Shown: positions 22,876-31,559, numbered from the stretch's first letter. The stretch: 39,553 nucleotides of DNA from an uncultured Clostridia bacterium (GCA_910579415.1 CAJTUY010000016.1:1-39553); one strand, 5' to 3'. Program-made: numbers and translations. Notes: generated by a model from the sequence alone, not told the origin.

Positions 22876-25221
22876 TTATACTAAATTTTCTGTTGTAACC
22901 GTAATCATATCACCGTCACGGTCGGCAGTTATAACCGTATTGTGCATAATTTTACCTGTCAGAGAAAGCTGTGCCAGCTTATCTTCAAGGAGTGTCTGAA
23001 TTGCGCGGTTTAACGGTCTTGCTCCGTATTTCTTATCGTAGCCCTTTTCAAGTATAAGCTCTTTTGCCGCGTCTGTAACTCGTAAAACTGTTCCTTTTTC
23101 CGTAAGACGCGTTGTGATGTCCTTTAACAGCAGGTCAATAATCTGTCTTAAATCATCTTTTGTAAGCGGTTTAAACGTTACCGTATCATCAATTCTGTTT
23201 AAGAACTCAGGCTTAAAAAACTGCTTTAAGCTTTTATTTACGTTATCCTCCATTGTAATCTCATCATCAGAGTTAAAGCCAAGACCTACCGACTTAAATT
23301 CAGAGCCTGCGTTTGTAGTCATGATAATAATAGTATTTTCAAAATTGACAATCTTACCATGACTGTCCGCAATTCTGCCGTCATCAAGTATCTGCAAAAA
23401 CAGATTAAACACCTCAGGGTGCGCTTTTTCAATCTCATCAAGCAGTATAACCGAATACGGCTTGCGTCTTACTTTTTCGGTAAGCTGACCCGCATCGTCA
23501 TAACCCACATATCCGGGAGGTGAACCGATAAGTTTTGACACCGAATGTTTCTCCATATATTCCGACATATCAATTCTTATAAGCGCTTCCTCATTATCAA
23601 ACATAACTTCGGCAATTGTCTTTACCAGCTCGGTTTTTCCGACGCCGGTCGGTCCCGCGAATATAAATGATACGGGACGCTTACGCGTTGTAATATCCGC
23701 TCTGCCGCGCCGTATTGCGCGCGAAACGGCTTCCACAGCATCATTCTGACCTATAACACGCTTGTGTATGCGTTCCTCAAGATTAAGAAGCTTCGTTGCT
23801 TCATCTTCTGTCAGACGGTGAACGGGAATTTTTGTCCAGCCTTCAATTACCGCCGCTATATCATCAAAGGTAATTTCGGCTTCGGCAGCTTTTTTCTCTG
23901 CCTGTTCCTTGTCCTGTACAGCTTTCAGCTTTTCAGTCTTTAAATTTGCGATTTTTTCAAAATCACCCTCATCAGTTGCATCGGCAATATCCTTATCAAA
24001 TTCCTCTACGCGTCTTTTGAGCAGCATTGCTTCATACAGCGCCTTGTTTTTTAAATTAACCTTTGAACCTGCCTCGTCTATGACGTCAATCGCCTTGTCT
24101 GGAAGAAAACGGTCGGTAATATATCTTTCCGACATCTTAACCGCCTGTTCTATTATTTCATCAGAAATTTTTACACTGTGATAATTCTCGTAATAGTCCT
24201 TAATCCCCTTTAAAATTTCAACGCTTTCCTCAACTGACGGCTCATCAATAAGCACCGGCTGGAAACGTCGTTCAAGCGCGGAATCTTTTTCGATATGCTT
24301 TCTGTATTCTGTAAGAGTTGTAGCGCCTATTATCTGTATTTCGCCTCTTGCCAGCGCAGGCTTTAATATATTTGCTGCGCTCATTGCTCCCTCAGCATCG
24401 CCTGCCGCAACTATATTGTGAATTTCGTCTATTACGAGTATTATATTTCCGCGTTCGCTTGCTTCATTGAGAAGACTTTTCAGTCTTGCCTCAAACTGAC
24501 CCCTGAACTGTGTTCCTGCAACAAGCGCGGTAAAATCCAACAGATACAAATGGTAATCAAACAATTTCGGCGGTACTTTCTTCTCGACAATTCTGCATGC
24601 CAGACCCTCTGCCACAGCAGTTTTTCCCACACCGGGTTCGCCTAGCAGAACGGGGTTATTCTTTGAACGTCTGTTTAAAATCTGAACAACGCGCTCAATC
24701 TCCGTGTCACGGCTTACAACCCTGTCCACCTTACCCTTAGCCGCCATATCGGTAAGGTCTGTACCGTAAGTATCAAGCATTGTTTTTTTCTGTTTTTTCT
24801 TAGACTGCTTTTTATCCGCCTTTTCCGATTTTGACGACTTTTGCGCAGCGTCACTGCTTTCATCAACCGCCTTCATATTCGGAAGATTTGAGAAAAATTC
24901 CTTGAATATATCCAAAGGCGCAGTAGCCGCGCCGCCCTCATCGTCTTCTCCTCCCGAAAGCTGCTCCATAATTTCGGCAGGATTACCGTCCATATCATCA
25001 AAGCCGTCCAGACTTTCCATAAAGTCTGACATCTGACTGTTAAGACTGTCAAGCTCGTCATCAGTTACGCCAAAGCTTTCAATCATATTATTAAGCGGCG
25101 CGATACCAAGCTCCTTTGCACAGCTAAGACAAAGCCCCTCGCTGCTCGTCTTGTCGCCTTCCATTTTAGTAATATAAAAAACCGCAGGGTTTTTCTTACA
25201 TTTTGAACATAAACTAATCAT
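22876..25221 (-). CDS. clpE: ClpE-type AAA+ unfoldase of the Clp protease
   Basis: A 781-aa HSP100 ATPase that unfolds proteins for ClpP. The N-terminus is a zinc finger (Cys 5, 8, 31, 34), not the double Clp-N repeat of ClpC. An acidic stretch (about 60-100) and a lysine-rich linker (about 129-147) lead to the first AAA+ domain (Walker A 194-201, Walker B VIDEIH). A UVR-like coiled middle segment lies at about 405-450. The second AAA+ domain has Walker A GPTGVGKT at 523-530 and LLDEIE at 592-597. VGLGF at 645-649 matches the ClpP-docking loop. AGAAGGG precedes the ATG. No CtsR box was seen upstream. Confidence 0.9.
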   Translation of the reverse strand: MISLCSKCKKNPAVFYITKMEGDKTSSEGLCLSCAKELGIAPLNNMIESFGVTDDELDSLNSQMSDFMESLDGFDDMDGNPAEIMEQLSGGEDDEGGAATAPLDIFKEFFSNLPNMKAVDESSDAAQKSSKSEKADKKQSKKKQKKTMLDTYGTDLTDMAAKGKVDRVVSRDTEIERVVQILNRRSKNNPVLLGEPGVGKTAVAEGLACRIVEKKVPPKLFDYHLYLLDFTALVAGTQFRGQFEARLKSLLNEASERGNIILVIDEIHNIVAAGDAEGAMSAANILKPALARGEIQIIGATTLTEYRKHIEKDSALERRFQPVLIDEPSVEESVEILKGIKDYYENYHSVKISDEIIEQAVKMSERYITDRFLPDKAIDVIDEAGSKVNLKNKALYEAMLLKRRVEEFDKDIADATDEGDFEKIANLKTEKLKAVQDKEQAEKKAAEAEITFDDIAAVIEGWTKIPVHRLTEDEATKLLNLEERIHKRVIGQNDAVEAVSRAIRRGRADITTRKRPVSFIFAGPTGVGKTELVKTIAEVMFDNEEALIRIDMSEYMEKHSVSKLIGSPPGYVGYDDAGQLTEKVRRKPYSVILLDEIEKAHPEVFNLFLQILDDGRIADSHGKIVNFENTIIIMTTNAGSEFKSVGLGFNSDDEITMEDNVNKSLKQFFKPEFLNRIDDTVTFKPLTKDDLRQIIDLLLKDITTRLTEKGTVLRVTDAAKELILEKGYDKKYGARPLNRAIQTLLEDKLAQLSLTGKIMHNTVITADRDGDMITVTTENLV

Positions 25222-25383
25222 TATATTTCCCTTCTGTTTAATAAACTGTTAAAACAGCAATTTATATCTCAATAATATTTCTATTGTACCATACAATTCC
25301 TGATTTTTAAACCCCCTTTTTAATATGTTTACAAATATTTCACTTTTTAAAAAATAATTGGAATATTTTGTAAATTATCCGCA

Positions 25384-25427
25384 TATAATCTGTAATAGAA
25401 CAAATTTTACAAAAAGGACGAGTTGGT
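25384..25427 (+). promoter_or_regulatory. Possible promoter region of the small ORFs
   Basis: TATAAT at 25384-25389 has only a loosely spaced TTGGAA (20 bases upstream). The rest of 25222-25383 is AT-rich and holds the clpE promoter area on the minus strand, where TTTAAA-17-TACAAT (around 25285-25310) is the best but weak candidate. Confidence 0.3.
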
Positions 25428-25511
25428 GTGAAAAATCTGTACTTCATATCAATGTTTTTACACCGGATTTGTACATACGAATGGAGATTATGCTATGAAT
25501 ACACAATATGA
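25428..25511 (+). CDS. Possible 27-aa leader peptide
   Basis: A GTG-initiated ORF with AAGGACG about 8 bases upstream. It would encode 27 residues, mostly hydrophobic and aromatic, and its stop overlaps the first codons of the next ORF by 17 bases. A GGTGT/ACACC plus AAAAA/TTTTT stem (25425-25435 with 25455-25464) covers its start. It may be a translated leader that controls the 54-aa ORF, or chance. Confidence 0.25.
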   Translation: MKNLYFISMFLHRICTYEWRLCYEYTI

Positions 25512-25659
25512 ACGAAACAGCCTGTCAATTGCGCTTACAAGTTACCGATGCCGTAAAAGAAAGAACCGTCTTTTCGGCTATCTTGCAGTATTTTTCTCTG
25601 TGGTTACTATTATATGCACGGTATTGTATATTATAATTTCATCTTTACCTTGCCGTTAA
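25495..25659 (+). CDS. Small single-pass membrane protein, 54 aa
   Basis: Not recognised. The N-terminal half is polar with a basic cluster at residues 18-25 (RCRKRKNR). One hydrophobic helix at about 28-50 follows (FGYLAVFFSVVTIICTVLYII), so it would sit in the membrane with a cytosolic N-terminus by the positive-inside rule. GGAG lies 8 bases before the ATG. It lies 108 bases before two membrane glycosyltransferase genes and may be their small partner, but a separate promoter intervenes. Confidence 0.55.
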   Translation: MNTQYERNSLSIALTSYRCRKRKNRLFGYLAVFFSVVTIICTVLYIIISSLPCR

Positions 25660-25714
25660 ATACTGCCTTAAATATTAAGAAATTCTAAAATTTTCAGAAA
25701 ATGATATAAATATA

Positions 25715-25750
25715 TTGCTTTTTTGAAATAAAGATAGTAAAATATATAAT
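25715..25750 (+). promoter_or_regulatory. Promoter(s) of the first GT2 gene
   Basis: TTGCTT (25715-25720), 17 bases, TAAAAT (25738-25743). An overlapping alternative is TTGAAA (25723-25728), 16 bases, TATAAT (25745-25750), which would leave a leader of about 11 bases. Confidence 0.6.
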
Positions 25751-25767
25751 GTAACAGAGGTGATGCA

Positions 25768-27054
25768 ATGAGTAATACTGTTTTTACGGTAATAAGCATA
25801 ATGTTACAGATATTTTCACTATCAATAGGAGTATACTATCTGATTATAGGTCTTGCGGGTTTTCTTCCTGTACGTCAAAGACAATACAAAAATGATAAAA
25901 TACATACCTTTGCGCTTATAATTTCTGCGCATAATGAGGAAAAAGTCATTGCAAACATGGTAAACTCCCTGAATTTACTTGATTATCCGAAAGAAGCATA
26001 TAATATTATTGTTGTTGCGGATAACTGTACGGACAATACCGCGTATGAAGCAGAGAAAGCCGGAGCCGAAGTATATGTGCGCAATAATGCGCTGCTTAAG
26101 GGCAAGGGATACGCGCTTGAATGGATATTTGAAAAACTGTATCATAAAGAGCAGAGATATGATTATATCTCTGTTTTTGACGCAGACAACCTTGTTGATA
26201 AAAACTTTCTTGCCGAAATGAACAAAATGGCAAATCAGGGTTATACCGCTGTTCAGGGTTTTCTTGACAGCAAAAATCCGTATGATTCATGGATAAGCGC
26301 GGCATATTCCTACTGTTTCTGGACAGTAAACAGAATTTTTCAGCAAGCGCGGTATAATTTGAAGCTTTGCTGTGAATTAAGCGGAACAGGCTTTATTATT
26401 GCATCTGATACGCTTCAAAAGCTCGGCTGGGGAGCTACCTGTCTTACTGAGGACATGGAATTTACCATGAAGTTGGCATTAAATGATGAAAAGGTTGCCT
26501 TTGCCTACGGCGCAAAGGTATATGACGAAAAACCGCTTACCTTAAAACAGTCATGGAAACAGCGCGTACGCTGGATGAGAGGTCATTGCGATGTTGCATC
26601 GCGGTATTTTAAGCCGCTTATTAAAAAAGGCATACGCGAGCGTAAATTAAGCTGTATTGACTGCGCGGTATATCTCATACAGCCTGTCAGAATAACGGCA
26701 ATCGGAATTATCACATTTTTTGCATATGCGCAGACATTCTTTCCAAACGGTGATTTGGGCTTTATGCAGCTTGCATACCTTGTGCCGGATTCCGCCGTAT
26801 GGACAACCATATGGAATATAATAGCTGTATTACAGCTTTGTTATACTCCGTTTGTGGTATGGTATGAACGCCGAGAAATATCACTCAAAATGATATTTTA
26901 TTATCTTACCTGCATAATATATAATTTTACATGGGTTCCTATTGCGGTGCAGGGGATGATTGAAAAAAACAAAACAGAATGGGCGCACACTGAACACACG
27001 CGCGCAATAACACTTGAGGATATGACAAAAAAACATCCCAAACTGCAAAAGTAA
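25768..27054 (+). CDS. Membrane glycosyltransferase family 2, paralogue 1
   Basis: A 428-aa processive-type GT2 enzyme. A signal-anchor helix (about 8-32) is followed by the GT-A domain: LIISAHNEEKVI, VVADNCTDNT, the DxD in FDADNLVD, TEDMEF, and the acceptor motif QRVRWMRG (QxxRW). Three or four helices follow in the last ~130 residues. This layout is that of hyaluronan/cellulose/PNAG-type synthases and of short-chain glycolipid synthases, moving a sugar from a nucleotide donor at the inner membrane face. Product unknown. AGAGGTG precedes the ATG. It is followed by a close paralogue of identical length. Confidence 0.88.
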   Translation: MSNTVFTVISIMLQIFSLSIGVYYLIIGLAGFLPVRQRQYKNDKIHTFALIISAHNEEKVIANMVNSLNLLDYPKEAYNIIVVADNCTDNTAYEAEKAGAEVYVRNNALLKGKGYALEWIFEKLYHKEQRYDYISVFDADNLVDKNFLAEMNKMANQGYTAVQGFLDSKNPYDSWISAAYSYCFWTVNRIFQQARYNLKLCCELSGTGFIIASDTLQKLGWGATCLTEDMEFTMKLALNDEKVAFAYGAKVYDEKPLTLKQSWKQRVRWMRGHCDVASRYFKPLIKKGIRERKLSCIDCAVYLIQPVRITAIGIITFFAYAQTFFPNGDLGFMQLAYLVPDSAVWTTIWNIIAVLQLCYTPFVVWYERREISLKMIFYYLTCIIYNFTWVPIAVQGMIEKNKTEWAHTEHTRAITLEDMTKKHPKLQK

Positions 27055-27056
27055 TA

Positions 27057-27085
27057 TTGACTTAACTGCATATTTATGATAAGAT
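27057..27085 (+). promoter_or_regulatory. Promoter of the second GT2 gene
   Basis: TTGACT (27057-27062), 17 bases, TAAGAT (27080-27085) with an extended TG. It lets paralogue 2 be expressed separately. Confidence 0.7.
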
Positions 27086-27134
27086 ATCATATATTTCTAA
27101 CCAATAGTGCATCGGGGGATACACAAGGAAGGAC

Positions 27135-27155
27135 TTTAAGAGGGGAAATCTTAAA
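27135..27155 (+). promoter_or_regulatory. Hairpin presenting the ribosome site of GT2 paralogue 2
   Basis: TTTAAGA (27135-27141), loop GGGGAAA, TCTTAAA (27149-27155). The loop is the Shine-Dalgarno and the last stem base is the A of the ATG. A 7-bp AU-rich stem, so weak and possibly temperature-sensitive. Confidence 0.35.
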
Positions 27156-28441
27156 TGATTATAGAAACAGTTAAAAATATCGACTTTATTGTCGGTACAC
27201 TATTTTTTGTGCTGTATTTTTATCAGCTCATATACTTTGTAATTCCTTTCGTTAAAAAGGATAAACCGCATAAAGAAATAAAAATGCACCGTTTTGCAGT
27301 GCTTATTTCAGCGAGAAACGAGGAAAATGTGATAGCAACGCTCGTTGATTCAATTCATCATCAGGATTATCCGCAGGATTTAATTGATATATATGTTATT
27401 GCTGATAACTGTACGGATAACACTGCTTCGGAGGCTGAAAACGCAGGCGCGATTGTATATATAAGAAACGATATGGAGAAAGTCGGAAAAGGGTATGCGC
27501 TCGATTTTGCGCTTAACCGTATTGCAGATGAACGCGGCAAGGATTTTTATGACGGTTATTTCGTATTTGATGCTGATAATATTTTAGACACTAACTATAT
27601 AAGCGCAATGAACCGTACATTTTCAGACGGTCACAGAATTATTACAAGCTACCGCAATTCAACAAATTACGGTACAAACTGGATAACTGCCGGATACGCG
27701 CTGTGGTATATAAGAGAATCAAAGTTCCTTAATCACTCCCGAATGCTTCTGGGTAACGGATGCGCCATTTCGGGAACGGGCTTTCTGGTACATAAGGACG
27801 TTATTGAACGTATAGGCGGCTGGAAATATTTTCTGCTTACTGAGGATATTGAGTTCTCTATCTCCAACTCTATGGCAGGCGAAAAAATTGCTTATTGCAG
27901 TGACGCTATTCTGTATGACGAACAGCCGCAGACCTTTAAACAGTCATGGACACAGCGTTTGCGTTGGGCGCGTGGTTTCTTACAGGTATTTAAAAAATAC
28001 GGTCTGAAACTTATCGGAACAAGTTTTAAAACCAATCGCTTTACATGCTATGATATGACAATGACTATTTTCCCGTCAATTTTTATGACGCTTTTAATTG
28101 CAATTATAAATGTCGCCGCAATAACTGTCGGCATAATACAGGGCGAGGAATGGCTGTCTATTGCAATATCGCTCGGGCAATGGATACTCGGAGCATATAT
28201 TACAATGTTTCTTATGGGACTTATAACGCTTCTTACGGAAAATAAGCGTATTCATACAAGCGCGTGGAAAAAGATTAAATATCTTTTCACTTTTCCCATT
28301 TTCCTGTTTACATACGCTCCTATTTCAATCGTAGCAATATTTAAAAATGTTGAATGGGAACCTACCCGCCATCACGGACCAAGCGTGAGCGCGGATAAGA
28401 TAGAACATAACAAAGAAAAAACAAAAAATTTAAACAGTTAA
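27155..28441 (+). CDS. Membrane glycosyltransferase family 2, paralogue 2
   Basis: A 428-aa GT2 enzyme matching paralogue 1 motif by motif: VLISARNEENVI, VIADNCTDNT, FDADNILD, the GTGFLVHKDV loop, TEDIEF and TQRLRWARG (QxxRW). It has one N-terminal helix and several C-terminal helices. The two diverge most in the helices and tail, as expected for an old tandem duplication with changed acceptor or donor use. It has its own promoter and leader and is closed by a strong terminator. Substrate unknown. Confidence 0.88.
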   Translation: MIIETVKNIDFIVGTLFFVLYFYQLIYFVIPFVKKDKPHKEIKMHRFAVLISARNEENVIATLVDSIHHQDYPQDLIDIYVIADNCTDNTASEAENAGAIVYIRNDMEKVGKGYALDFALNRIADERGKDFYDGYFVFDADNILDTNYISAMNRTFSDGHRIITSYRNSTNYGTNWITAGYALWYIRESKFLNHSRMLLGNGCAISGTGFLVHKDVIERIGGWKYFLLTEDIEFSISNSMAGEKIAYCSDAILYDEQPQTFKQSWTQRLRWARGFLQVFKKYGLKLIGTSFKTNRFTCYDMTMTIFPSIFMTLLIAIINVAAITVGIIQGEEWLSIAISLGQWILGAYITMFLMGLITLLTENKRIHTSAWKKIKYLFTFPIFLFTYAPISIVAIFKNVEWEPTRHHGPSVSADKIEHNKEKTKNLNS

Positions 28442-28442
28442 T

Positions 28443-28477
28443 AAAAAGGCTGCCGCATTAAATGCGGCAGCCTTTTT
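28443..28477. terminator. Strong bidirectional terminator
   Basis: AAAAAGGCTGCCGCATT and ATGCGGCAGCCTTTTT form a stem of about 16 bp with a tiny loop, between the GT2 gene and the converging DUF4179 gene. Confidence 0.92.
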
Positions 28478-28519
28478 GTGAGTGCTAATATATATTACAA
28501 ATGGGGATACAAGGTAATA

Positions 28520-29953
28520 TTATTTTAAGTTTATATCAATTGCGTTATCATAGTCAAGCTTAAAGTCATAATATCCAACCGACAGATGAGTAAAGGCTTG
28601 CTGAAGCTTTTCCTTGCTGACACTCGGGTCAAGCGGCAATTTGTTTCCTTCATCATCATACGCATCATATTCATACCTTGCTGTATATGAATTTGTGTCG
28701 TGATGAACATCTATGTTCAAAAGACAACCTAATTTTCCGCCTGGTTCAACAATATTGCCGTCCTTATCCATTGTCTGCAAATATGGGTCATACATCACAA
28801 ATCCGTCCTTGTAGTAATCAATTTCAAATGCGCCGTCTGAAAAACGAATATCCGTTACAACAACATTGCCGTACTCACTGGTCTTAAATACAAGCGGATA
28901 CGTGCCTATCTGCTGAGTCGTTGTTTTCTCCTCGTTCCAGGACATCGGTCCTGTCACGGGAACAATTTTGAGCGACTTTGTATTCGGCGTCGCTTTAAGA
29001 ATTTCAATCATATTCGTTGTTTCAAATCCTGCACGTCCGCCGCTTAAATCAGTGTTAAGAACATCAAGACTCTGTCCGTTTTCATCGAATATGGCGCTTC
29101 CGCTAAGCCTCATTCCGCCGAAACCCTCGCAGTTATCCTTTACGACAAGCTGGCTTGCAAACGGCGAAAATACGACCTTTGAAATTTCCATCTCGCCCTG
29201 CTGCTTGTTTCCGTTTTCATCATGGTAGTCCATAGGGAACTTCTTATTTACATTCTTGACAACACTCTTTGTTTCAACGCTTGTCTTTTTGGCTGTGGTT
29301 GAAACATACAAAAGCTTTGCCTTGTCGGCGTCGGTAAGGTTGACGTTATCTCTGTAAAGATAATCCCCCTCAAATTGACTTTCACTCTTTATCCTTGTTT
29401 CAGCATACATCTCCAGAGTAAAAGTGTCGGGTACATCCATATTCGCAATATTCAGCTTCATAACTCCCTTAAATGAGCCGTCCTCCGAAAGATATGCTTC
29501 GTCCTTATTATTATTGCCAAAGTTTGCCAGATTACCGTTTATACGGCAAAGGAACCAGAGATTATAGTCTTCCTCAGTCATTGGTGCATCATCTTTTTTA
29601 AGCGTATAGAAAACGTGCATAAAGTTATCGTCTGTCGCTAAATTGTCGATAGTTACTGTGTAGCCGTCGTAAGACGCCGCCGCGCCGACCTCCTCGTTAT
29701 ATTCGGCAAGCTCAGCCATGCTTGTAATATCAATCGCCTTATCCGATTGGAAATAAGAAATAACATTTCCTGCGGCAAACGCGGTGCTTATACCGGTTAC
29801 CGCCACACAAGCGGCTACCGCCATAACGCTTTTCAAGCTTCTTTTGGTAGACTTTTTCATTGAATTGTCCTCCATTCTATCCATTATCCTGTTTTTGAGA
29901 GCATCATCGGGTTCAATTCTTGAGAATACTCTTTCATAATCCTCTCTATGCAT
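28520..29953 (-). CDS. DUF4179 membrane protein, probable anti-sigma factor
   Basis: A 477-aa single-pass protein. The N-terminal ~45 residues are cytosolic (YERVFSRIEPDDALKNRIMDRM) and resemble the sigma-binding part of clostridial anti-sigma proteins. A helix at about 45-62 follows. The large outer part starts with the DUF4179 region (about 75-190: AEYNEEVGAAASYDGYTVTIDNLATDDNFMHVFYTL) and continues with beta-rich sequence. Its start overlaps the end of the ECF sigma gene by 8 bases (shared ATGCATAG), the usual sign of a sigma/anti-sigma pair. The signal sensed outside is unknown. Confidence 0.85.
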   Translation of the reverse strand: MHREDYERVFSRIEPDDALKNRIMDRMEDNSMKKSTKRSLKSVMAVAACVAVTGISTAFAAGNVISYFQSDKAIDITSMAELAEYNEEVGAAASYDGYTVTIDNLATDDNFMHVFYTLKKDDAPMTEEDYNLWFLCRINGNLANFGNNNKDEAYLSEDGSFKGVMKLNIANMDVPDTFTLEMYAETRIKSESQFEGDYLYRDNVNLTDADKAKLLYVSTTAKKTSVETKSVVKNVNKKFPMDYHDENGNKQQGEMEISKVVFSPFASQLVVKDNCEGFGGMRLSGSAIFDENGQSLDVLNTDLSGGRAGFETTNMIEILKATPNTKSLKIVPVTGPMSWNEEKTTTQQIGTYPLVFKTSEYGNVVVTDIRFSDGAFEIDYYKDGFVMYDPYLQTMDKDGNIVEPGGKLGCLLNIDVHHDTNSYTARYEYDAYDDEGNKLPLDPSVSKEKLQQAFTHLSVGYYDFKLDYDNAIDINLK

Positions 29954-30434
29954 AGAAATAACCTCCTTCTGTTAAAATGTCCTTCAGCTTTTTTCGTCCG
30001 CGCGCCAGACGCGAAAGCACTGCCGAAAGCGATACCTTCATTATATCCGCAATTTCCTGAGCCTTGTAGCCCTCGTAATAGTGCATGTACAAAACAGCCC
30101 TGTACTTTGGCGGGAGTTGTAATAATTCCTCCATTATGCTCTCCTCCTCAGGCGTTGACATGTACATAAGCACATCCTCATCATGAACTACATTTTTGCG
30201 CCAGCTTGATTTCAGCACATTTGCGCATAGATTAACTGCCGTACGTATCAGATATGCTCTTTCATGGCTGTCACTCTCAAATTCAGGGTTCGCCTGCATA
30301 ATCCGTATAAACGTTTCACCAACTACTTCTTCGGCATCTTCTTTATTCTTCAGATACATAAGGGAAACGCCGTAAACTGATTTAGCGTGTTTTTCATACA
30401 TATCAGAAAAATACTGCTTTTCACTGTCGGTCAT
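29946..30434 (-). CDS. ECF-type RNA polymerase sigma factor
   Basis: A 162-aa sigma-70 family factor of ECF size. Region 2 has YGVSLMYLKNKEDAEEVVGETFIRIM and RAYLIRTAVNLCANVLKSSWRK. Region 4 has LLQLPPKYRAVLYMHYYEGYKAQEIADIM, with the HTH around VSLSAVLSRLARGRKKLKDIL. The start is the ATG at 30434, 8 bases after GGAAGGAGG, not the upstream in-frame codon at 30461. Co-transcribed with the DUF4179 gene. A 16-bp palindrome just downstream of its -10 suggests a further regulator or autoregulation. Confidence 0.92.
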   Translation of the reverse strand: MTDSEKQYFSDMYEKHAKSVYGVSLMYLKNKEDAEEVVGETFIRIMQANPEFESDSHERAYLIRTAVNLCANVLKSSWRKNVVHDEDVLMYMSTPEEESIMEELLQLPPKYRAVLYMHYYEGYKAQEIADIMKVSLSAVLSRLARGRKKLKDILTEGGYFYA

Positions 30435-30483
30435 TTTATTGCCCTCCTTCCTGAGCAACACAAAACTTTATTTTGCGAAGCTT

Positions 30484-30508
30484 TGTATTTGCAAATACAT
30501 ATATTATA
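30484..30508. promoter_or_regulatory. 16-bp perfect palindrome at the sigma-factor promoter
   Basis: TGTATTTGCAAATACA (30484-30499) lies 4 bases downstream of a minus-strand TATAAT (30508-30503), so it spans the predicted start point. No well-spaced sigma-A -35 is seen; an ECF-type promoter is possible. Confidence 0.45.
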
Positions 30509-30544
30509 CAACCCGGCACGGTAAATTATTGCAAAATAACAAAT

Positions 30545-30570
30545 AAAAAACTGTCTGCAAATGCAGACAG
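30545..30570 (-). terminator. Terminator after noc
   Basis: Minus strand CTGTCTGC, four-base loop, GCAGACAG (30570-30551), then TTTTTT. Confidence 0.9.
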
Positions 30571-30573
30571 CCG

Positions 30574-31380
30574 TTATTTCTTAATTTTAATTATGTATTC
30601 CGTACCCCAGTCAAAGGAATTTTCTGAAAGCTCCGCGTCAATACCGCTTTTCGCCATCATATTAACCGCGCGCTTTACAGTATTCTGAAAAACCTTTACA
30701 TCCTTTGCCTTTGTGACGCGTACCTCGTCAATCGGCTGTGCTTTTTTAGCCTTCATACTGCGTATCAGTTCCTCAGTCTGAGTAACTCCCAGATTGTCAC
30801 GGCATATTATTTTTACCGCCTCAAGCTGCTTGTCCTCGTCAGAAAGCAGCAACAGAGCGCGCGCGTGACGTTCTGTCAAATCATAGTCGCGGATAAGCTT
30901 TTTTACAAGCGGCGGCAGCCTTAAAAGGCGTATCTTGTTCGCCACCGACGATTGACTTTTACCGACCTTCAGCGCAAGTTCTGTCTGCGTCATACCCTGC
31001 TCGCGGATAAGGCTTTTATAGCTTTCTGCGACCTCAAAAAATGACAAATCCTCACGCTGCAAATTTTCCAAAAGCGCCAATATCGCCGACCTGTCGTTGT
31101 CTGCCTCGACAACTACCGCAGGAATTGTTTCAAGTCCTGCCATCTGCGCCGCTCTGAAACGTCTTTCACCTGCTATAAGCTCATATTCACCGTTTCTGCG
31201 TCTTACTGTAATCGGCTGAATTAACCCATATTCCATAATTGAATTTTTAAGCTCCTCCATTGCCGCAGGGTCAAAATAACTGCGGGGCTGGTTCGGATTA
31301 GGCGCTATCATATATAAAGGCAATGATATTATCTGCGGTTTTTCATTTTGTATTTTTTTCTTTATAAGATGTATCATCAT
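30574..31380 (-). CDS. noc: Nucleoid occlusion protein, ParB family
   Basis: A 268-aa ParB/Noc CTPase-type DNA-binding protein. The N-terminal domain has NPNQPRSYFD, LIQPITVRR and GERRFRAAQ (the CTP-binding GxRRxxA). ENLQREDLSFFEVAESY follows, then the central HTH (MTQTELALKVGKSQSSVANKIRLLRLPP). Noc blocks septation over the nucleoid; chromosome-partitioning ParB is the alternative. The position directly after rsmG and the absence of a parA partner favour Noc. I start at the ATG at 31380 behind GGAGTGAC; a second ATG follows immediately. The 19 extra upstream residues of the longer frame are not family-like. It has its own promoter and leader. Confidence 0.88.
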   Translation of the reverse strand: MMIHLIKKKIQNEKPQIISLPLYMIAPNPNQPRSYFDPAAMEELKNSIMEYGLIQPITVRRRNGEYELIAGERRFRAAQMAGLETIPAVVVEADNDRSAILALLENLQREDLSFFEVAESYKSLIREQGMTQTELALKVGKSQSSVANKIRLLRLPPLVKKLIRDYDLTERHARALLLLSDEDKQLEAVKIICRDNLGVTQTEELIRSMKAKKAQPIDEVRVTKAKDVKVFQNTVKRAVNMMAKSGIDAELSENSFDWGTEYIIKIKK

Positions 31381-31405
31381 GTCACTCCTGTTAAAAAGAG
31401 TAAGC

Positions 31406-31559
31406 GGCGATAATATAAGGACCTGATGAAAACACATGATGAATTTACATTATCGCCATTTACCCTCGGTGGTGGAAGGTGTAAGACAATTTGGGGGTAG
31501 ACAGGGCCTTGGGGAAACCCTGTTTGAAATGTACCTTTTTGATACTGTTCTGTCTTACA
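31406..31559 (-). ncRNA. Structured noc leader RNA candidate
   Basis: Three perfect inverted repeats: TGTAAGACA (31559-31551) with TGTCTTACA (31488-31480), starting at the predicted transcript 5' end; within it ACAGGG/CCCTGT (31523-31518 with 31506-31501); and GGCGATAAT (31457-31449) with ATTATCGCC (31414-31406) just before the ribosome site. Unusually long leader (about 180 bases) for this gene. Function unknown. Confidence 0.45.

Noticed and set aside
28480..28488. CIRCE heat-shock operator
   Set aside because: Only the half-site GAGTGCTAA is present; there is no TTAGCACTC at the required distance and no chaperone gene follows.
31381..31437. N-terminal extension of noc
   Set aside because: Nineteen residues with no ribosome site and no family similarity; they fall in the structured leader.
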